64,000 nucleotides of DNA, from NCBI GenBank assembly GCA_036365515.1, contig CM070874.1:211724297-211788296 (forward strand), in the 5' to 3' direction. Shown here piece after piece: positions 32,999-46,000 of this stretch. Position 1 is the first letter of the stretch; each line of letters begins with the position of its first letter. The notes under the pieces were generated by a model. It searched no databases. It saw only the letters and a program-made list of their open reading frames with translations, and was not told the DNA's origin. Both the position numbers and the translations under genes were made by a program. The stretch comes from Torymus aiolomorphi. Its lineage: Eukaryota > Arthropoda > Insecta > Hymenoptera > Torymidae.

Positions 32999-34612
32999 TT
33001 ATTTTAAGTATTCTGTTCTGTAGTTTAATGAGCAGGTTTTACTGTTAGAATACGCTCCTCCCCATGCTATAATTCCATATGAAATTATGCTGTGAAAGAG
33101 GGCGTAATAAATCATCCTTAGAGTATCAGTCGTCATAAGTTTTGATAGCTTATAGAATACGAAAATGAGATATTTCGTTTTGTTGTATATATATTGGCAG
33201 TGTTCGTTCGTTCTCATATAACTATCGAAGATTATACCTAAATATTTGGTATTATCAACTCTTTTGATTTTTGTGCCTTGTATATTTATGTCTAAATTTT
33301 TTGGTATGCTGTCAACTTGATTCCCAAATTCAATGTATACTGTTTTGTCCGTGTTTAAGGAAAGCTTGTTAAGAGCTAGCCATACTGATATTTTGAGTAG
33401 TGTTTCGTTCATTTTGGTTTCAACTTCTTTCCACGTCTTAGCCGACGTCACTACTGCTGGGTCATCTGCGTATGAGACTAGCGTATCTTCCGGGATATCA
33501 AGTAGCAGGTCGTTGATATATAGTAAGAAGAGCAGTGGTCCCAGAATTGTTCCTTGTGGAACACCGACATTGACAGATTCGAGATGACTTGTTGCATTAT
33601 TTAATTTTACTTTTTGTAGTCTGTTATCTAAATAACTTTTTATTAGATTATGGGCACTTCCTCTGACACCGTAATTATATAGTTTATCTAGTAATATTTG
33701 ATGATTTACAGTATCAAAAGCTTTGGCGAGGTCCAAAAAAATTATGGCAATTGGTGTATTCTTATCTAACTTACCATATATTACATTTGATATTAGTGTT
33801 AGCGCATCTTTTGTACTCTTGTTTTTCCTAAAACTATATTGATTTTTGGCAAGTATTTCACATTTGTTGATAAAAGTAATTATTCTTTTATGATTTATTT
33901 TTTCTAGTACTTTTGCTATATTAGAAATAAGAGATATTGGTCTGTAATTATTGGCCATATGCTTTTCTTTTGATTTATGTAAGGGTATTACATCTGCTAT
34001 TTTCAAGGCATCTGGCCAGATGGCCTTATCTATACAGTGGTTAAAGATGTGGGTAAGGGGTTCTACTAAGAATTCGACCAGGGTTTTTAATGTCTTGGCA
34101 TTAATATTATCATTTCCTCCATTGTTGTTTTCCATGTTATTTATGATATTTTCTATTTCATGCTGGTTTGTTGGCTCAAAGAATATACTTTTGCTGTTCA
34201 TTGGAGGGAGTTTAATTTCCTCATTTACCGGGGGATTTATTTTATCACTTAACTTTTTGCCGATGTTACAAAAATATTTGTTCAAATGCTCAGTAATTTC
34301 TTTAGGCTCTGATATTTTCTTGTTGTTTTCTATTACATAGTTGATGTTATTTTTCTTTTTACTATTTTTTCCAAGTTTTTGATTAATCACATTCCACATA
34401 CTCTTCATATTATTCATGCTTGATTCTATAAGTTTTTTGTCATACAATTCCTTTGCTTTAATTATAATATCCTTAAGGATATTCGTAAATTTCCTATATT
34501 CTTCTCTTTTTCTATTATTATTAGGATCTTTTTTCCATAATTTATATAGTTTTTCTTTAGTTTTACATGATATCATAATTGCCTTTGTTACCCAATCTTT
34601 CCTTGGTTTCAT
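32999..34612 (-). pseudogene. LINE ORF2 reverse transcriptase, 537-codon open segment
   Basis: The enzyme copies LINE RNA at a nicked target. Visible motifs are NYRPISL (222-228), FLDLAKAFDTV with catalytic Asp at 294 (292-302), GVPQGTILGPLLFLLYINDL (350-369) and YADD (381-384), followed by thumb-like sequence to 537. The catalytic triad is intact. YADD is followed by P, where T or L is more usual. The frame has no endonuclease in phase (that lies at 34609-35580 in other frames) and its C-terminus is cut, so the full ORF2 is broken. The first ATG is inside the ancestral ORF2, not a natural start. Confidence 0.9.
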
Positions 34613-35580
34613 GTAGTTAGTATTATTTGTTTTTTAGTAATTTCAGCTTTGCTAAGACATATTTTTATTTTATCAATCAGGTTATTTAAAGCAATATTCG
34701 TGTTGTTTATTTGTGACAATTCACTCCAGTTTATAGTGGAGGCAACTGCCTTGAGTTTACTGTGATTTATGCTATTTCTATTATGTACATTTTCAATTGT
34801 TCTTATCTTATTTAATGACATAAATAGTGGGAAATGGTCTGTTAGTGGTACTCTGAGTGTGAATGTTTTATAGGCTATTTTATCTAGTTTAATAAACATA
34901 TTGTCTATGCAAGTTCCTGAGTTACCTGTTTTATCAGATGGTCTGGTAATATTACAAGAGCCTGGACAATACCATCTTCCAAGAGTATATGTAAAAATTC
35001 TTGATTAATTGTTTCTTGATTTAAAATGTCAAAGTTAAAATCTCCCATGATCAGGTTATTTTTATATATTTTGTTATGCTCTATTAATATTTTGAGATTT
35101 ATAATGAATTCAGTCTTTTTTATATTGTGGTCTATATAATGCAGATAATATTATTTCTTTATCATTTTCTATTGCAATTTTTGTATTAATTATTTTGAGG
35201 TTATTTATATCTAAAATTTCCGTAGTTTCATTAATGTATTCACTTATGTAAACTACCAGGCCATCATTTTGATTAATATTACCGTGATTATAGTACATTT
35301 TGTACCCTGCTATGTTAAAAGATTCAGGGTGTTCAAGTTTTCTGGTTTCACTACAAACTATAATGCATGGCTTTATAACAAGGTTTTTAATGAATACAAG
35401 TAAGTTATTAAAATTTGCATTTAGGCCTCTAATATTTACATTCAAAATTACTTCCTTCTCTAAAGCCATACGTTTGTTTACTTCAACTGATAAGAATTTT
35501 TCCATCGGTCTTACAGTCTTACAAATTAAATTAAAATAATTAATATTTATGGCAGTCAGATTGCCCTTGTTTATAATCAC
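34609..35580 (-). pseudogene. LINE ORF2 endonuclease, broken into pieces
   Basis: APE-type endonuclease nicks the target for priming. The upstream piece (35110-35580) holds the start of the fold: NIRGLNANF, then CSETRKLEHPESF with the metal-binding Glu, then NDGLVVYI. The downstream piece (34609-34899) has TDHFPLF, corresponding to the SDH-type active-site end. The stretch 34900-35109 between them is in other frames, so at least two frame changes or stops separate the pieces. The domain is recognisable but not translatable as one protein. Confidence 0.8.
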
Positions 35581-35604
35581 CCCCGCATAATCTGAAATAA
35601 AAAC

Positions 35605-36700
35605 TTAATTAAAATCTGGAAAAAACTTTGTTAGCAAAGGACGATCTGACTGCCCACCACCACCACATTGTCCGACGTTTCGAGCCTGCTCCGGCTCCTC
35701 CTCAGGGACTCCACCAATGTTTACTTCACCAATGTTATCGCATTTACAGTCTCTATAAATTATATTGTTTTGTAAATCATCAATTATATTAACACTGCTA
35801 TCCATTTTGGTTAGTTGAAGTTGCTGCCACCAGGTTTCGTATTGGTGTTGCACATTTTCTATTTGTTCTTTCGTTCTTGTATACGTGAAGAACTTTGCAT
35901 TTGTCTTCAATGTTATTAAAATTTCTCTGATTAATGTCTAGTTCGATCTCACTATCATGACTATTATCAATATCAATCTCAATTACCTTTAGTTTAGGTT
36001 TGTTAATTTGCTCTTTTTCTATTTTAAAATTGCTTGACAGTTTTTCTCCCAGTGTATTCACAAGTGAATTAATATTTTCCTCATTCATGCAGTTTATAAT
36101 AACTGTATCATTGTTCTTGCATGCTACACTTTTTGTTTGAATTGTTTTATCTTGAGTTAAATGTTGTAAGACTGTCTTTTCTAAGTCAGTGCTGTCTTTC
36201 TTGTCTGTTTTTTTAATAATCAATTTTGGCACTCTTTTGCTTTTTGGTTTTTCCTTAAATGTAACTTCTGCGAAGATCTTGGAGTTATTGTTTTTGCCCT
36301 GTTTTTCCTTGGTAATTAATTGGTTAAAGATTTTGTTTTTATCTTGTAATTCGAAGTTTAGCTGTTTTAGCAGTTGGTTTTCTATTTTTAGCGATTCAAT
36401 TTCATTAAACTCTTCGTAGATTTTCTCGTTATGGCCTTGTTGTTTGTTGTTGAGTGTTTCCAGATTTATTTCACTGATTATTTCTTGTTTGATTTGCTCC
36501 TTCGTTGTAAGTTTGATCTGTGCTATTAATTGCTTGGCCTCGCTGCTTAGCGCGCCATATGGCAAGTTTGAGGTTAAAGCCACGTTGGGATGGTCCTGGT
36601 AAATCATTAGTGAATTACTAATGAGTTTCACTGGACATCCTGCATTATACTTTGTCACTATTTCATTAGTGTGATAAAAATTTTCAGACAATAAACACAA
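35605..36700 (-). pseudogene. LINE ORF1 protein, C-terminus shifted
   Basis: ORF1 proteins bind LINE RNA and act as chaperones. The main frame (35798-36700, 300 codons) has a likely coiled coil at about 90-132 (repeated E/K/L/I heptads). It is followed by a basic segment (KPKSKRVPKLIIKKTDKK, about 151-168) and an RRM-like stretch (DTVIINCMNEENINSLVNTL, about 198-217). From about 35910 a second frame continues to 35605 with ETWWQQLQ and PEEEPEQARNVGQCGGGG. The plausible reading is one ORF1 with a frameshift near 35900. The ATG at 36700 is about 90 bp inside the element. Confidence 0.7.
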
Positions 36701-37649
36701 TACCGCTCCTACTTTTAATGTTGGGTGTCATTTGTAGAATTTAGTGAGGATGGTATCGGGCGGCTCCTTGCCTCCCGGCGCCATGTTGGAAACCATTTAA
36801 AGTACTATTTCTCTGCGTGAGTTGGAAATATGAATTTTTATAATTGGTATGCCCTAAATATCGTTGGTTCACAATAAAATACATTGTTTTTCCAATATTT
36901 TCATAGTATATGGTTAAAAGTGTGTGAAATCCTGCAACAACCAGGGAAAACCATGATTTAAAGCACTTATTGGCATTCAAACGCCGGAAATTTAGATTTA
37001 TTTCGTTCTTTTTCTCAAAATAACATAGTTTTATGCTGGAAATGCCTGTTTTTACCAATATTTTCCTAGAATATGGTGAAAAGTGCGTGGAATCCTGCAA
37101 TAAACAGGGAAAACCATAATTTAAAGTACTTATTGGTATTCAAAGCCGGAAATTTAGATATGTTCCGTTCTTTTTCTCAAAATAACGTAGGTTTATGCTA
37201 GAAATGCCTGCTTTACCAAAATTTTCCTAGTATATGGTGAAAAGTGTGTAGAATCCTGCAATAAACAGGAAAAACCATAATTTAGAGTACTTTTTCTGAC
37301 CTTGAGTTGGAAATATGGACTTTTATAATTGGTATCCCCTAAATGTCGTGGGTTCACGATAAGATACATTGTTTTATCAATATTTTCCTAATATATGGTG
37401 AGAAGTGTGTGGAATCCTGCAACAAACGGGGAAAACCATGATTTCAAGTACACACTGGTATTCAAACGCCGGAAATTTAGATTGTTTTCGTCCGTTTTCT
37501 CAAAATAACGTAGGTTGATGCTAGAAATGCCAGTTTTTACCAATAGTTTCATAATATATGGTGAAAAGTGCGTGGAATCCTGCAACAAACAGGGAAACCC
37601 ATTATTCAAAGTACTTTTTCTCTTCTTGCGTTGCAAATAATGGACTTTT

Positions 37650-39180
37650 ATAATTGGTATCCTCTAAATATCATGGGTTCACGATAAAATACATTGTTTT
37701 ATCAATATTTTCCTGGTATACGGTGAAAAGTGTGTGTAATCCTGCAACAAACAGGGAAAACCAAGATTTAAAGCACTTGTTGGTATTCAAACGCAGGAAA
37801 TTTGGATTGGTGTCGTTGTTTTTATCAAAATATCGTAGGTTTCTGTTAGAAATGCCTGTTTTTACCAATATTTTTCTAATATATGGTGAGCAGTGTATGG
37901 AATCCAGCAACAAACAGGGAAAACCATGATTTGAAGCACTCACTGGTATTCAAACGCCGGAAATTTAGATTTGTTTCGTCCGCTTTCTCAAAATAACGTA
38001 GGTTTATGCTAGAAATGCCTGTTTTTACCAATATTTTCATAATATATGGTGAAAAGTGCGTGAAATCCTGCAACAAACAGGGAAAACTATTATTCAAAGT
38101 AATTTTTCACTTCTTGCGTTGCAAATAATGGACTTTTGTAATTGGTATCCTCTAAATATCGTGGGTTCACTATAAAATGCATAGCTTTACCAATATTTTC
38201 TTAGTGTATGGTGAACAGTGTGTGAAATCCTGCAGCAAACAGGGAAAACCATTATTTAAAGCATTTAATACTATTCAAACGGCGGAAATTTAGATTTGTG
38301 TCGCTCTTTTTCTCAAAAGAACGTAGCTTTATGCTAGAAATGTCTGTTTTTACCAATATTTTCCTAATATATGGTGAAAAGTGCGTGAAATCCTGCAACA
38401 AACAGGGAAAACCATGATTTAAAGAACTGATTGTCATTCAAACGCCGGAAATTTAGATTTGTGTCGCTCTTTTTCTCAAAATAACGTAGGTTTATGCTAG
38501 ATATTTATGTTTTTACCAATATTTTCCTAATATATGGTGAAAAGTGTGTGGAATCCTGCAACAAACAGGAAAATCCATGATTTAAAGCACTTATTGGCAT
38601 TCAAACGCCTGAAATTTAGATTTGTTTCGTTGTTTTTCTCAAAATTACGTTGGTTTATGCCAGAAATGTCTGCTTTACCAATATTTTCCTAGTATATGCT
38701 GAAAAGTGTGTGGAATCCTGCTATAAACAGGAAATCCATAATTCAAAGTACTTTTTCTCTTCTTGCGTTGCAAATAATGAACTTTTGTAATTGGTATCCT
38801 CTAAATATCATGGGTTCACGATGAAATACATTGTTTTATCAATATTTTCCTGGTATACGGTAAAAAGTGTGTGTAATCCTGCAACAAACAGGGAAAGCCA
38901 TGATTTAAAGCACTTGTTGGTATTCAAACGCCGGAAATTTGGATTGGTGTCGTTCTTTTTATCAAAATATCGTAGGTTTCTGCTAGAAATGCCTGTTTTT
39001 ACCAATATTTTTCTAATATATGGTGAGAAGTGTGTGGAATCCTGCAACAAACAGGGAAAACCATGATTTGAAGCACTCACTGGTATTCAAACGCCGGAAA
39101 TTTAGATTTGTTTCGTCCGTTTTCTCAAAATAACGTATGTTTAAGCTAGAAATGCCTGTTTTTACCAATATTTTCATAAA
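37650..39180 (+). repeat. 1,137-bp higher-order repeat (7 monomers), second copy partial
   Basis: 37654-37943 and 38791-39080 are close copies 1,137 bp apart, with shared rare variants (TCCTGGTATACGGT, AAATATCATGGGTTCACGAT, GATTGGTGTCGTT). 1,137/7 is 162.4 bp. The second copy breaks off at the change to the third subfamily. Confidence 0.75.
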
Positions 39181-41550
39181 ATATGGTGAAAAGTTCGTGG
39201 AATCCTGCAGAAAAAAGAGAAACCATGATTATCTGTACATTTTGTAATTAATAAGCTGGAAAAATGCATTCTTATCATTGTTGTCCTCAAAATAATGCAG
39301 TTTTATTTATTATTTATTATTTTTACCAATATTTACCTTGTATATGGTGAAATGTACGTCGAATCCTGCAAAAAACTGGTAATAAATTGATTTTCGTTAT
39401 TTTTGGTATTCAAACGAAGGAAATTTCGATTTGGTTCGTTCTTTTGCTCTAAATAACGTAGGTTTATGCTAGAAATGATTGTTTTTACCAATATTTTCCT
39501 AAAGAATGGCATAAAATGCGGGGAATCCTGTAAAAAGAAAGAGAAACCATCATTATCTGTACTTTTTGTACTTAATAAGATGGAAATATGCATTCTTATC
39601 ATTGTTTTCCGCAAAATAATGTAGTTTTATACTAATATATTTTATAGTTTTATACTAAAATATTTTTCTAACATATGGTGAAAAGTTCGTGGAATCCTGC
39701 AAAAAAAGAGAAACCATGATTATCTGTACTTTTTGTACTGAATAAGATGGATATATGCATTCTTATCATTGTTTTCATCAAAATAATGCAGTTTCATACT
39801 AAATATGCCTGTTTTTACCAATATTTACTTTGTATGTGGTGAAATGTGCGTCGAATCCTGCAAAAAACTGGTAATAAATTGATTTTCGTAATTTTTGGTA
39901 TTCAAACTAAGGAAATCACTATTTGTTTCATAGTTTCATCAGTATAACGTAGGGTTATAATAGAAATGCTTGTTTTTACCAATATTTTTCTAATATATGG
40001 TGAAAAATGCTTGTTATTACCTATATTTTCCTAGTGTATAGAGCAGAGGGAGTGGAACCCTACAAAAATCGGGGAAAACCATGATTTAAAGTATTTTTCG
40101 CTCTAAATGAGCTGGAAATTAAGGTTTATACTAAATATGCCAGTTTTTTCCATTATATACCTAGTATGTGGTGAAATGTGCGTGGAATCCTACAAAAAAA
40201 GAGAAACCATGATTATCTGTACTTTTTGTACTTAATAAGGTGGAAATATGCATTCTTATCATTGTTTTCCTCAAAATAATGTAGGTTTATTCTAAATATG
40301 CCTGTTTTTACCAATATTTATGTTGTATATGGTGAAATGTGCGTGGAATCCTGAAAAATCTGGTAAAAAATTGATTTTGTAATTTTTGGTATTGAAACGA
40401 TGGAAATTTCGAGTTGGTTCATTGTTTTTATCAAAATGAAGTAGGTTTATGATAGTAATGCTTGGTTTTACCAATATATTTATAACATATGGTGAAAAAT
40501 GCCTGTTATTACCTATATTTTCATAGTATATAGTGCTGAGTGCGTAGAATTCTGCAAAAAACGTGGAAAACCTTGATTTAAAGTATTTTTTGCTCTTAAT
40601 GAGCTGGAAAATATGTTTTATATTAAATATGCCTGTTTTTACCAATATTTCCCTAAAATATGGCGAAAAGTACGGGGAATCATGGAAATAATGAGAAACC
40701 ATGATTATCTGTACTTTTTGTACTTAATAAGGTGGAAATATGCATTCTTATCATTGTTTTCCTCAAAATAATGTAGTTTTATACTAAATATGCCAGTTTT
40801 TTCCAATATATACCTAGTATATGGTGAAATGTGCGTGGAATCCCGCAGAAAAGAGGGAAAAAAATTATTTGCAGTACTTTTCGTATTCAAAAGCAGGAAA
40901 TGTTGATTCGGTTCGTTGTTTATCTCTAAATTACGTAGGTTAATGATAGAAATGACTGTTCTTACCAATATTTTCCTAAAATATGCTGAAAAGTTCGTGG
41001 AATCCTGCAAAAAAAAGAGAAACCATGATTATCTCTACTTTTTGTAATTAATAAGCTGGAAAAATGCATTCTTATCATTGTTGTCCTCAAAATAATGTAG
41101 TTTTATAATAAGTATGCCTGTTTTTACCGATATTTTCCTAAAACATGGTGAAAAGTGCGTGGGGTCCTGCAAAAAAAAGAGAAACCATGATTATCTATAC
41201 TGTTTGTACTTAACAAGATGGAAATATGCATTCTTATCACTGTTTTCCTCAAAATAATGTAGTTTTATACTAAATATGCCAGTTTTTACGTATATTTTCC
41301 TAAAATATTGTGAAATGTCCGTGGAATCCTGTAAAAAAACGTGGAAAACCACGATTTAAAGTACTTTTTGCTCTTAATGAGCTGGAAATTAAATGTTATA
41401 CTAAATATGCCAGTTTTTTCCAATATTTTTCTTGTATATGGTGAAATGTACGTGGAATCCGGCAAAAAACTGGTAATAAATTCATTTTCGTTATTTTGGT
41501 ATTCTAACGAAGGAAATTTCGATTTCGTTCGTTGTTTGGCTCTAAATAAC

Positions 41551-41616
41551 GGCATGGTGTGGTTTGTACACATAAGAATTATGCACATATTTATTGTGCA
41601 CAAACCACACCATGCC
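41551..41616. mobile_element. 66-bp palindromic element with 8-bp target duplication
   Basis: 22-bp terminal inverted repeats begin GGCATGGTGTGGTTTGT and differ at one position (A/G at base 18); only 22 bp lie between them. The element is flanked by perfect direct repeats TAAATAAC (41543-41550 and 41617-41624). Removing it restores the satellite word CTCTAAATAACGTAG. An 8-bp target duplication is typical of hAT-type transposons, so it may be a minimal non-autonomous MITE. No protein can be encoded. Confidence 0.8.
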
Positions 41617-43044
41617 TAAATAACGTAGATTTATGATAAAAATGATTGTTTTTACCAATATTTCCCTAAAAAGTGGCGTAAAATGCGTGGAATCCTGCAA
41701 AAAAAGAGATACCATGATTATCTGTACTTTTCGTACTTAATAAGATGGAAATATGCATTCTTAACATTGTTTTCCTCAAAATAATGTAGTTTTATACTAA
41801 ATATGCCTGTTTTTAATAATATTTACATAGTATATGGTGAAATGTCTGTGGAATCCTGCAAAAAACTTGTAAAAAATTGATTTTCGTAATATTTGGTAAT
41901 CAAACGGAGGAAATTTCGATTTGGTTCATAGTTTTTATCAAAATCAAGTATGTTTATGATAGAAATGCTTGTTTTTACCAATATTTTTCTAACATATGGT
42001 GAAAAGTTCGTGGAATCCTGCAAAAAGAAGAGAAACCATGATTATCTGTACTTTTGTACTTAATAATGTGGAAATATGCATTCTTATCATTGTTTTCCTC
42101 AAAATAATGTAGGTTTATACTAAATATGCTAGTTTTTTCCAATATTTACCTAGTATATGGTGAAATGTGAGTGGAACCCTGCAAAAACAGGGAAAAAATT
42201 TATTTTCAGTACTTTTGGTATTCAAATGCAGGAAATTTCGATTTGGTTGGTTGTTTTTCTCTTAATAACGTAGGTTTATGATAGGAATGACTGTTTTTAC
42301 CAATATTTTCCTAAAATATGGTGAAAAGTTCGTGGAATCCTGCAAAAAAAAGAGAAACCATGATTATCTGTACTTTTTGTAATTAATAAGCTGGAAAAAT
42401 TCATTCTTATCATTGTTGTCCTGAAAATAATGTAGTTTTATACTAAATATGCCTATCTTTACCAATATTTACCTTGTATATGGTGAAATGTACGTGTAAT
42501 CCTGCAATAAACTGGTAATAATTTGATTTTCGTAATTTTTGGTACTGAAACGAAGGAAATTTCGATTTGGTTCATAGTTTTTATGAATATAAAGTAGGTT
42601 TATGATAGAATAGCTTGTTTTTACCAATATTTTTCTAATATATGGTGAAAAATGCCTGTTATTACCTATATTTTCCTAGTATATAGTTCAGACTGCGTGG
42701 AACCCTACAACAAACGGGGAAAACAGTGATTTAAAGTCCTTTTTGCTCTGAATTGGCTGGAAATTAAGTTTTATACTAAATATGCCTGTTTTTTCCAATA
42801 TTTACCTAGTATATGGTAAAATGTGCGTGGAATCCTGTAAAAAACGTGGTATCCATGATTAAAAGTACTTTTTGCTCTTAATGAGCTAGAAATTAAGTTT
42901 TATACTAAATATGCCAGTTGTTACCAATATTTTCCTAAAATATGGCGAAAAGTGCGTGGAATCATGCAAAAAAAGAGAAACCATGATTATCTGTACTTTT
43001 GTACTTAATAAGGTGGAAATATGCATTCTTATGATGGTTTTTCT

Positions 43045-46000
43045 ACAAAAGGTACTGAAAATCATGGTTTTTCGCTGTTTTTTTCAAGGTACAACGTACT
43101 TTTCACCATATAATTGGAAAATATTGGTTAAAACAGGTATATGTAGCATAGAACTTCGTCATATTGAAGAAAGCAATGATCCAAATCCAAATTCCCAGCA
43201 GATTAAGAACAAACAGTACCGGAAATCATGGTTTTTCGCGGTTTTTTGCAGCATAAAACGCACTTTTTACTAGGAAAGTATTGGTACAAAAAGGCATTTT
43301 TGACTAGACCTAAGTTATTTTGACGAGAACAATGTTCGAAATAAATATTTATAGCAGGATAAGAACAAAAAGTACTGAAAATCATAGTTTTTACTGTGTT
43401 TTTCGGGATTCAACGTACTTTTCAACATATACTTGGGAAATATTGGTAAAAACATACATTTTTAGCATAAACCTAAGTTATCTTGACGAAAACAATGATC
43501 GAAATCCATATTTCCAGAAGATGAAGAAGAAAAAGTTCCGCTAATCATGGTTTTTCGCTTTTTTTTTCAGGATACAACGTACTTTTCGACTTATAATTGG
43601 AAAAGATATGTAAAAATTGGCTCACTTAGCATAAAACTTCGTGATTTTGAGGAAAACAATTACCAAATCCATATTTTCCAGCAGAATGGGAACAAAAAGT
43701 ACTGAAAATTATGGTTTTCGATGTTTTTTTCAGGATACAACGTACTTTTCACCATATAATTGGTAAAAACAGGCATATTTAGCATAGAACTTCGTCATTT
43801 TGGGGAATGCAATGATCCAAATCCATATTTCCAGCAGATTATAAACAAAAATACCGGAAAGCATGGTTTTTCGCTGTTTTTTGCAGGATACCACGCACTT
43901 TTCACAATATACTAGCAAAATATTTATAAAATAGGCATTGTTAGCATAGAGCTAAGTTATTTTGACGAAGACAATGATCGTAAACCATATTTCCAGCAAA
44001 TTAAGAATAAAAAGTGCCGAAAATCATTGTTTTTCGCATTTTTTGCAGGACAACACGAACTTTTCACCATATACTAGGAAGATATTGGTAAAAACAGGCA
44101 GATTTAGGACAATGCTTCGTCATTTTGAAGAAAACAATGATCCAAATCCTTATTTCCAGCAGATTAAGAACAGAAAGTACCGAAAATCATGGTTTTTCGG
44201 AGTTTTTTGCAGGATACCACGCACTTTCCACCATATACTTGGAAAATATTGGTAGAACCAGGCATTTTTAGCATAGACCTAAGTTATTTTGATGAAAACA
44301 ATGATCGAAATCCATATTTCCAGCAGACAAAGAACAAAAAGTACTGAAAATCATGATTTTTCGCGATTTTCCCAGGATACCACACACTTTTCACCATATA
44401 TTTGGAAAATATTGACAAAAATATTGGTAAAAACAGACTTTTCTAGCATAGACCTAAGCTATTTTGACGGAAACGATGATCCAAATCCATATTTCCCGTA
44501 AATTAAGAACAAAAAGTACTGAAAATCATGGTTTTTCGCTGTTTTTTTCAGGATACAACGAACTTTTCACCATATTTTAGGAAAATATTGGTGAAAACAG
44601 ACATTTTACACCATCTATTAGGAATATATTGGTAAAATGCGGCATGTATGGCATAAAACTACCTTGTTTTGCATATAACAATGATCCAAATCCACATTTC
44701 CTGCGTTTAACGAGCTAACAGGTCTGAAAATCATGGTTTATCGCTGTTTTTGTCATGGTTCCACGTTCTTTTCTCTATATACTAGGAAAATATTGGTAAA
44801 AGCAGACATTTTAACGTAAACCTACTATGTTTTGCGGAAAACAATGATAAAAATCGATGTTTCCCGCTGATTAAGTACAAAAATTACTGAAAATCGTGGT
44901 ATTTCTTTTTTTTGCAGGATACCACGCACTTTTCACCATATACTAGGAAAATATTGGTAAATTCAGGCATATTTAGCACAAAACTTCGTTATTATGAGGA
45001 AAACAATGATCCCATACCATATCTCCAGCAGATTAAGAACAAAAAGTACCGATAATCATGGTTATTCGCTGTTTCTTGCGGGATATCACCCATTTTTCAC
45101 CATACACAAGGAAAATATTTGTAAAAACTGGCATATTTAGCACAAAACTTCGTTATTTTGAGGAAAACAATGATCCAAATTCATATTTCCAGTAGATTAA
45201 GAACAAAAACTAACGAAAATCCTGGTTTTTCGCTGTTTTTTGCAGGATCCCACGCACTTTTTACCATATACTAGGAAAACATTGGTAAAAACAGAAATTT
45301 TACAACATGTATTAGGAAAATATATGTAAAATCCGACATTTATAGCATAAAAGTACCTTATTTTGCGTATATCAATGATCCAAATCCATATTTCCTGCGT
45401 TTAACGAGCAAACAGTTCAGAAAATCATGGGTTTTCGCTGTTTTTCGCACGATTCCACGCTATTTTCTCCATTTACTAGGAAAAAATTGGTAAAAACAGC
45501 CATTTTATCGTGAACCTACTATATTTTGAGAAAAACAATGATAAAAATCCATATTTCCAGCTCATTTAGAACAAAAAGTACTGAAAATCATGATTTTTCT
45601 CTTTTTTGCAGGATTCCTCGCACTTTTCACCATAGACTAGGAAATATTGGTAAAAACAGTCATATTTAGTATAAAACTTATTTTCCAACTCATTAAGAGC
45701 AAAAAGTACGTTAAATCATGGTTTTCCCTGTTTTTTATAGGATTCCACACACTTTTCACCATATACTAGGAAGATATTGGTAAAAACGGGCATTTTTCTC
45801 CACATATTAGGCTACTGTAGGTAAAAACAGGCATTTCTATAATTAACCTACGTTATTTTGAGAAAAACTACGAACCAAATCGAAATGTCCTGCATTTGAA
45901 TACCAAAAAGTCCTGACAATCATTTTTATCCCTGTTTTTTGCAGGATACCACGCACTTTTCACAATATTTTAGGAAAATATTGGTAAAAATAGGCATTTT

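Larger units (their letters stand above)
32331..36789 (-). mobile_element. LINE (non-LTR retrotransposon), long but frame-disrupted
   Basis: About 4.46 kb on the minus strand with a 3' TAAA-type tail at the low-coordinate end (about 32331-32356). It carries ORF1, an APE-type endonuclease and a reverse transcriptase, in that order. Flanks AAACCATAATTT (32324-32335) and AAACCATTT (36790-36798) may be an imperfect target duplication of the satellite. The RT motif style (GVPQGTILGPLLF, YADD) fits the CR1/Jockey-like groups; the exact clade needs a tree. The 5' end near 36789 has GCCATGTTGG and may be close to full length. Confidence 0.9.
36790..43044 (+). repeat. satellite block 7, forward, two subfamilies
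   Basis: 36790-39180 continues the second subfamily (AGCACTTATTGG, CGCCGGAAATTTAGA). From about 39180 a third subfamily dominates (AGAGAAACCATGATTATCTG, TACTTTTTGTACTTAATAAG, ATATGCATTCTTATCATTG). A 7-monomer unit of 1,137 bp repeats at about 37650-38790 and 38790-39180. The 66-bp palindromic element interrupts it at 41551. No gene was seen. Confidence 0.92.
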
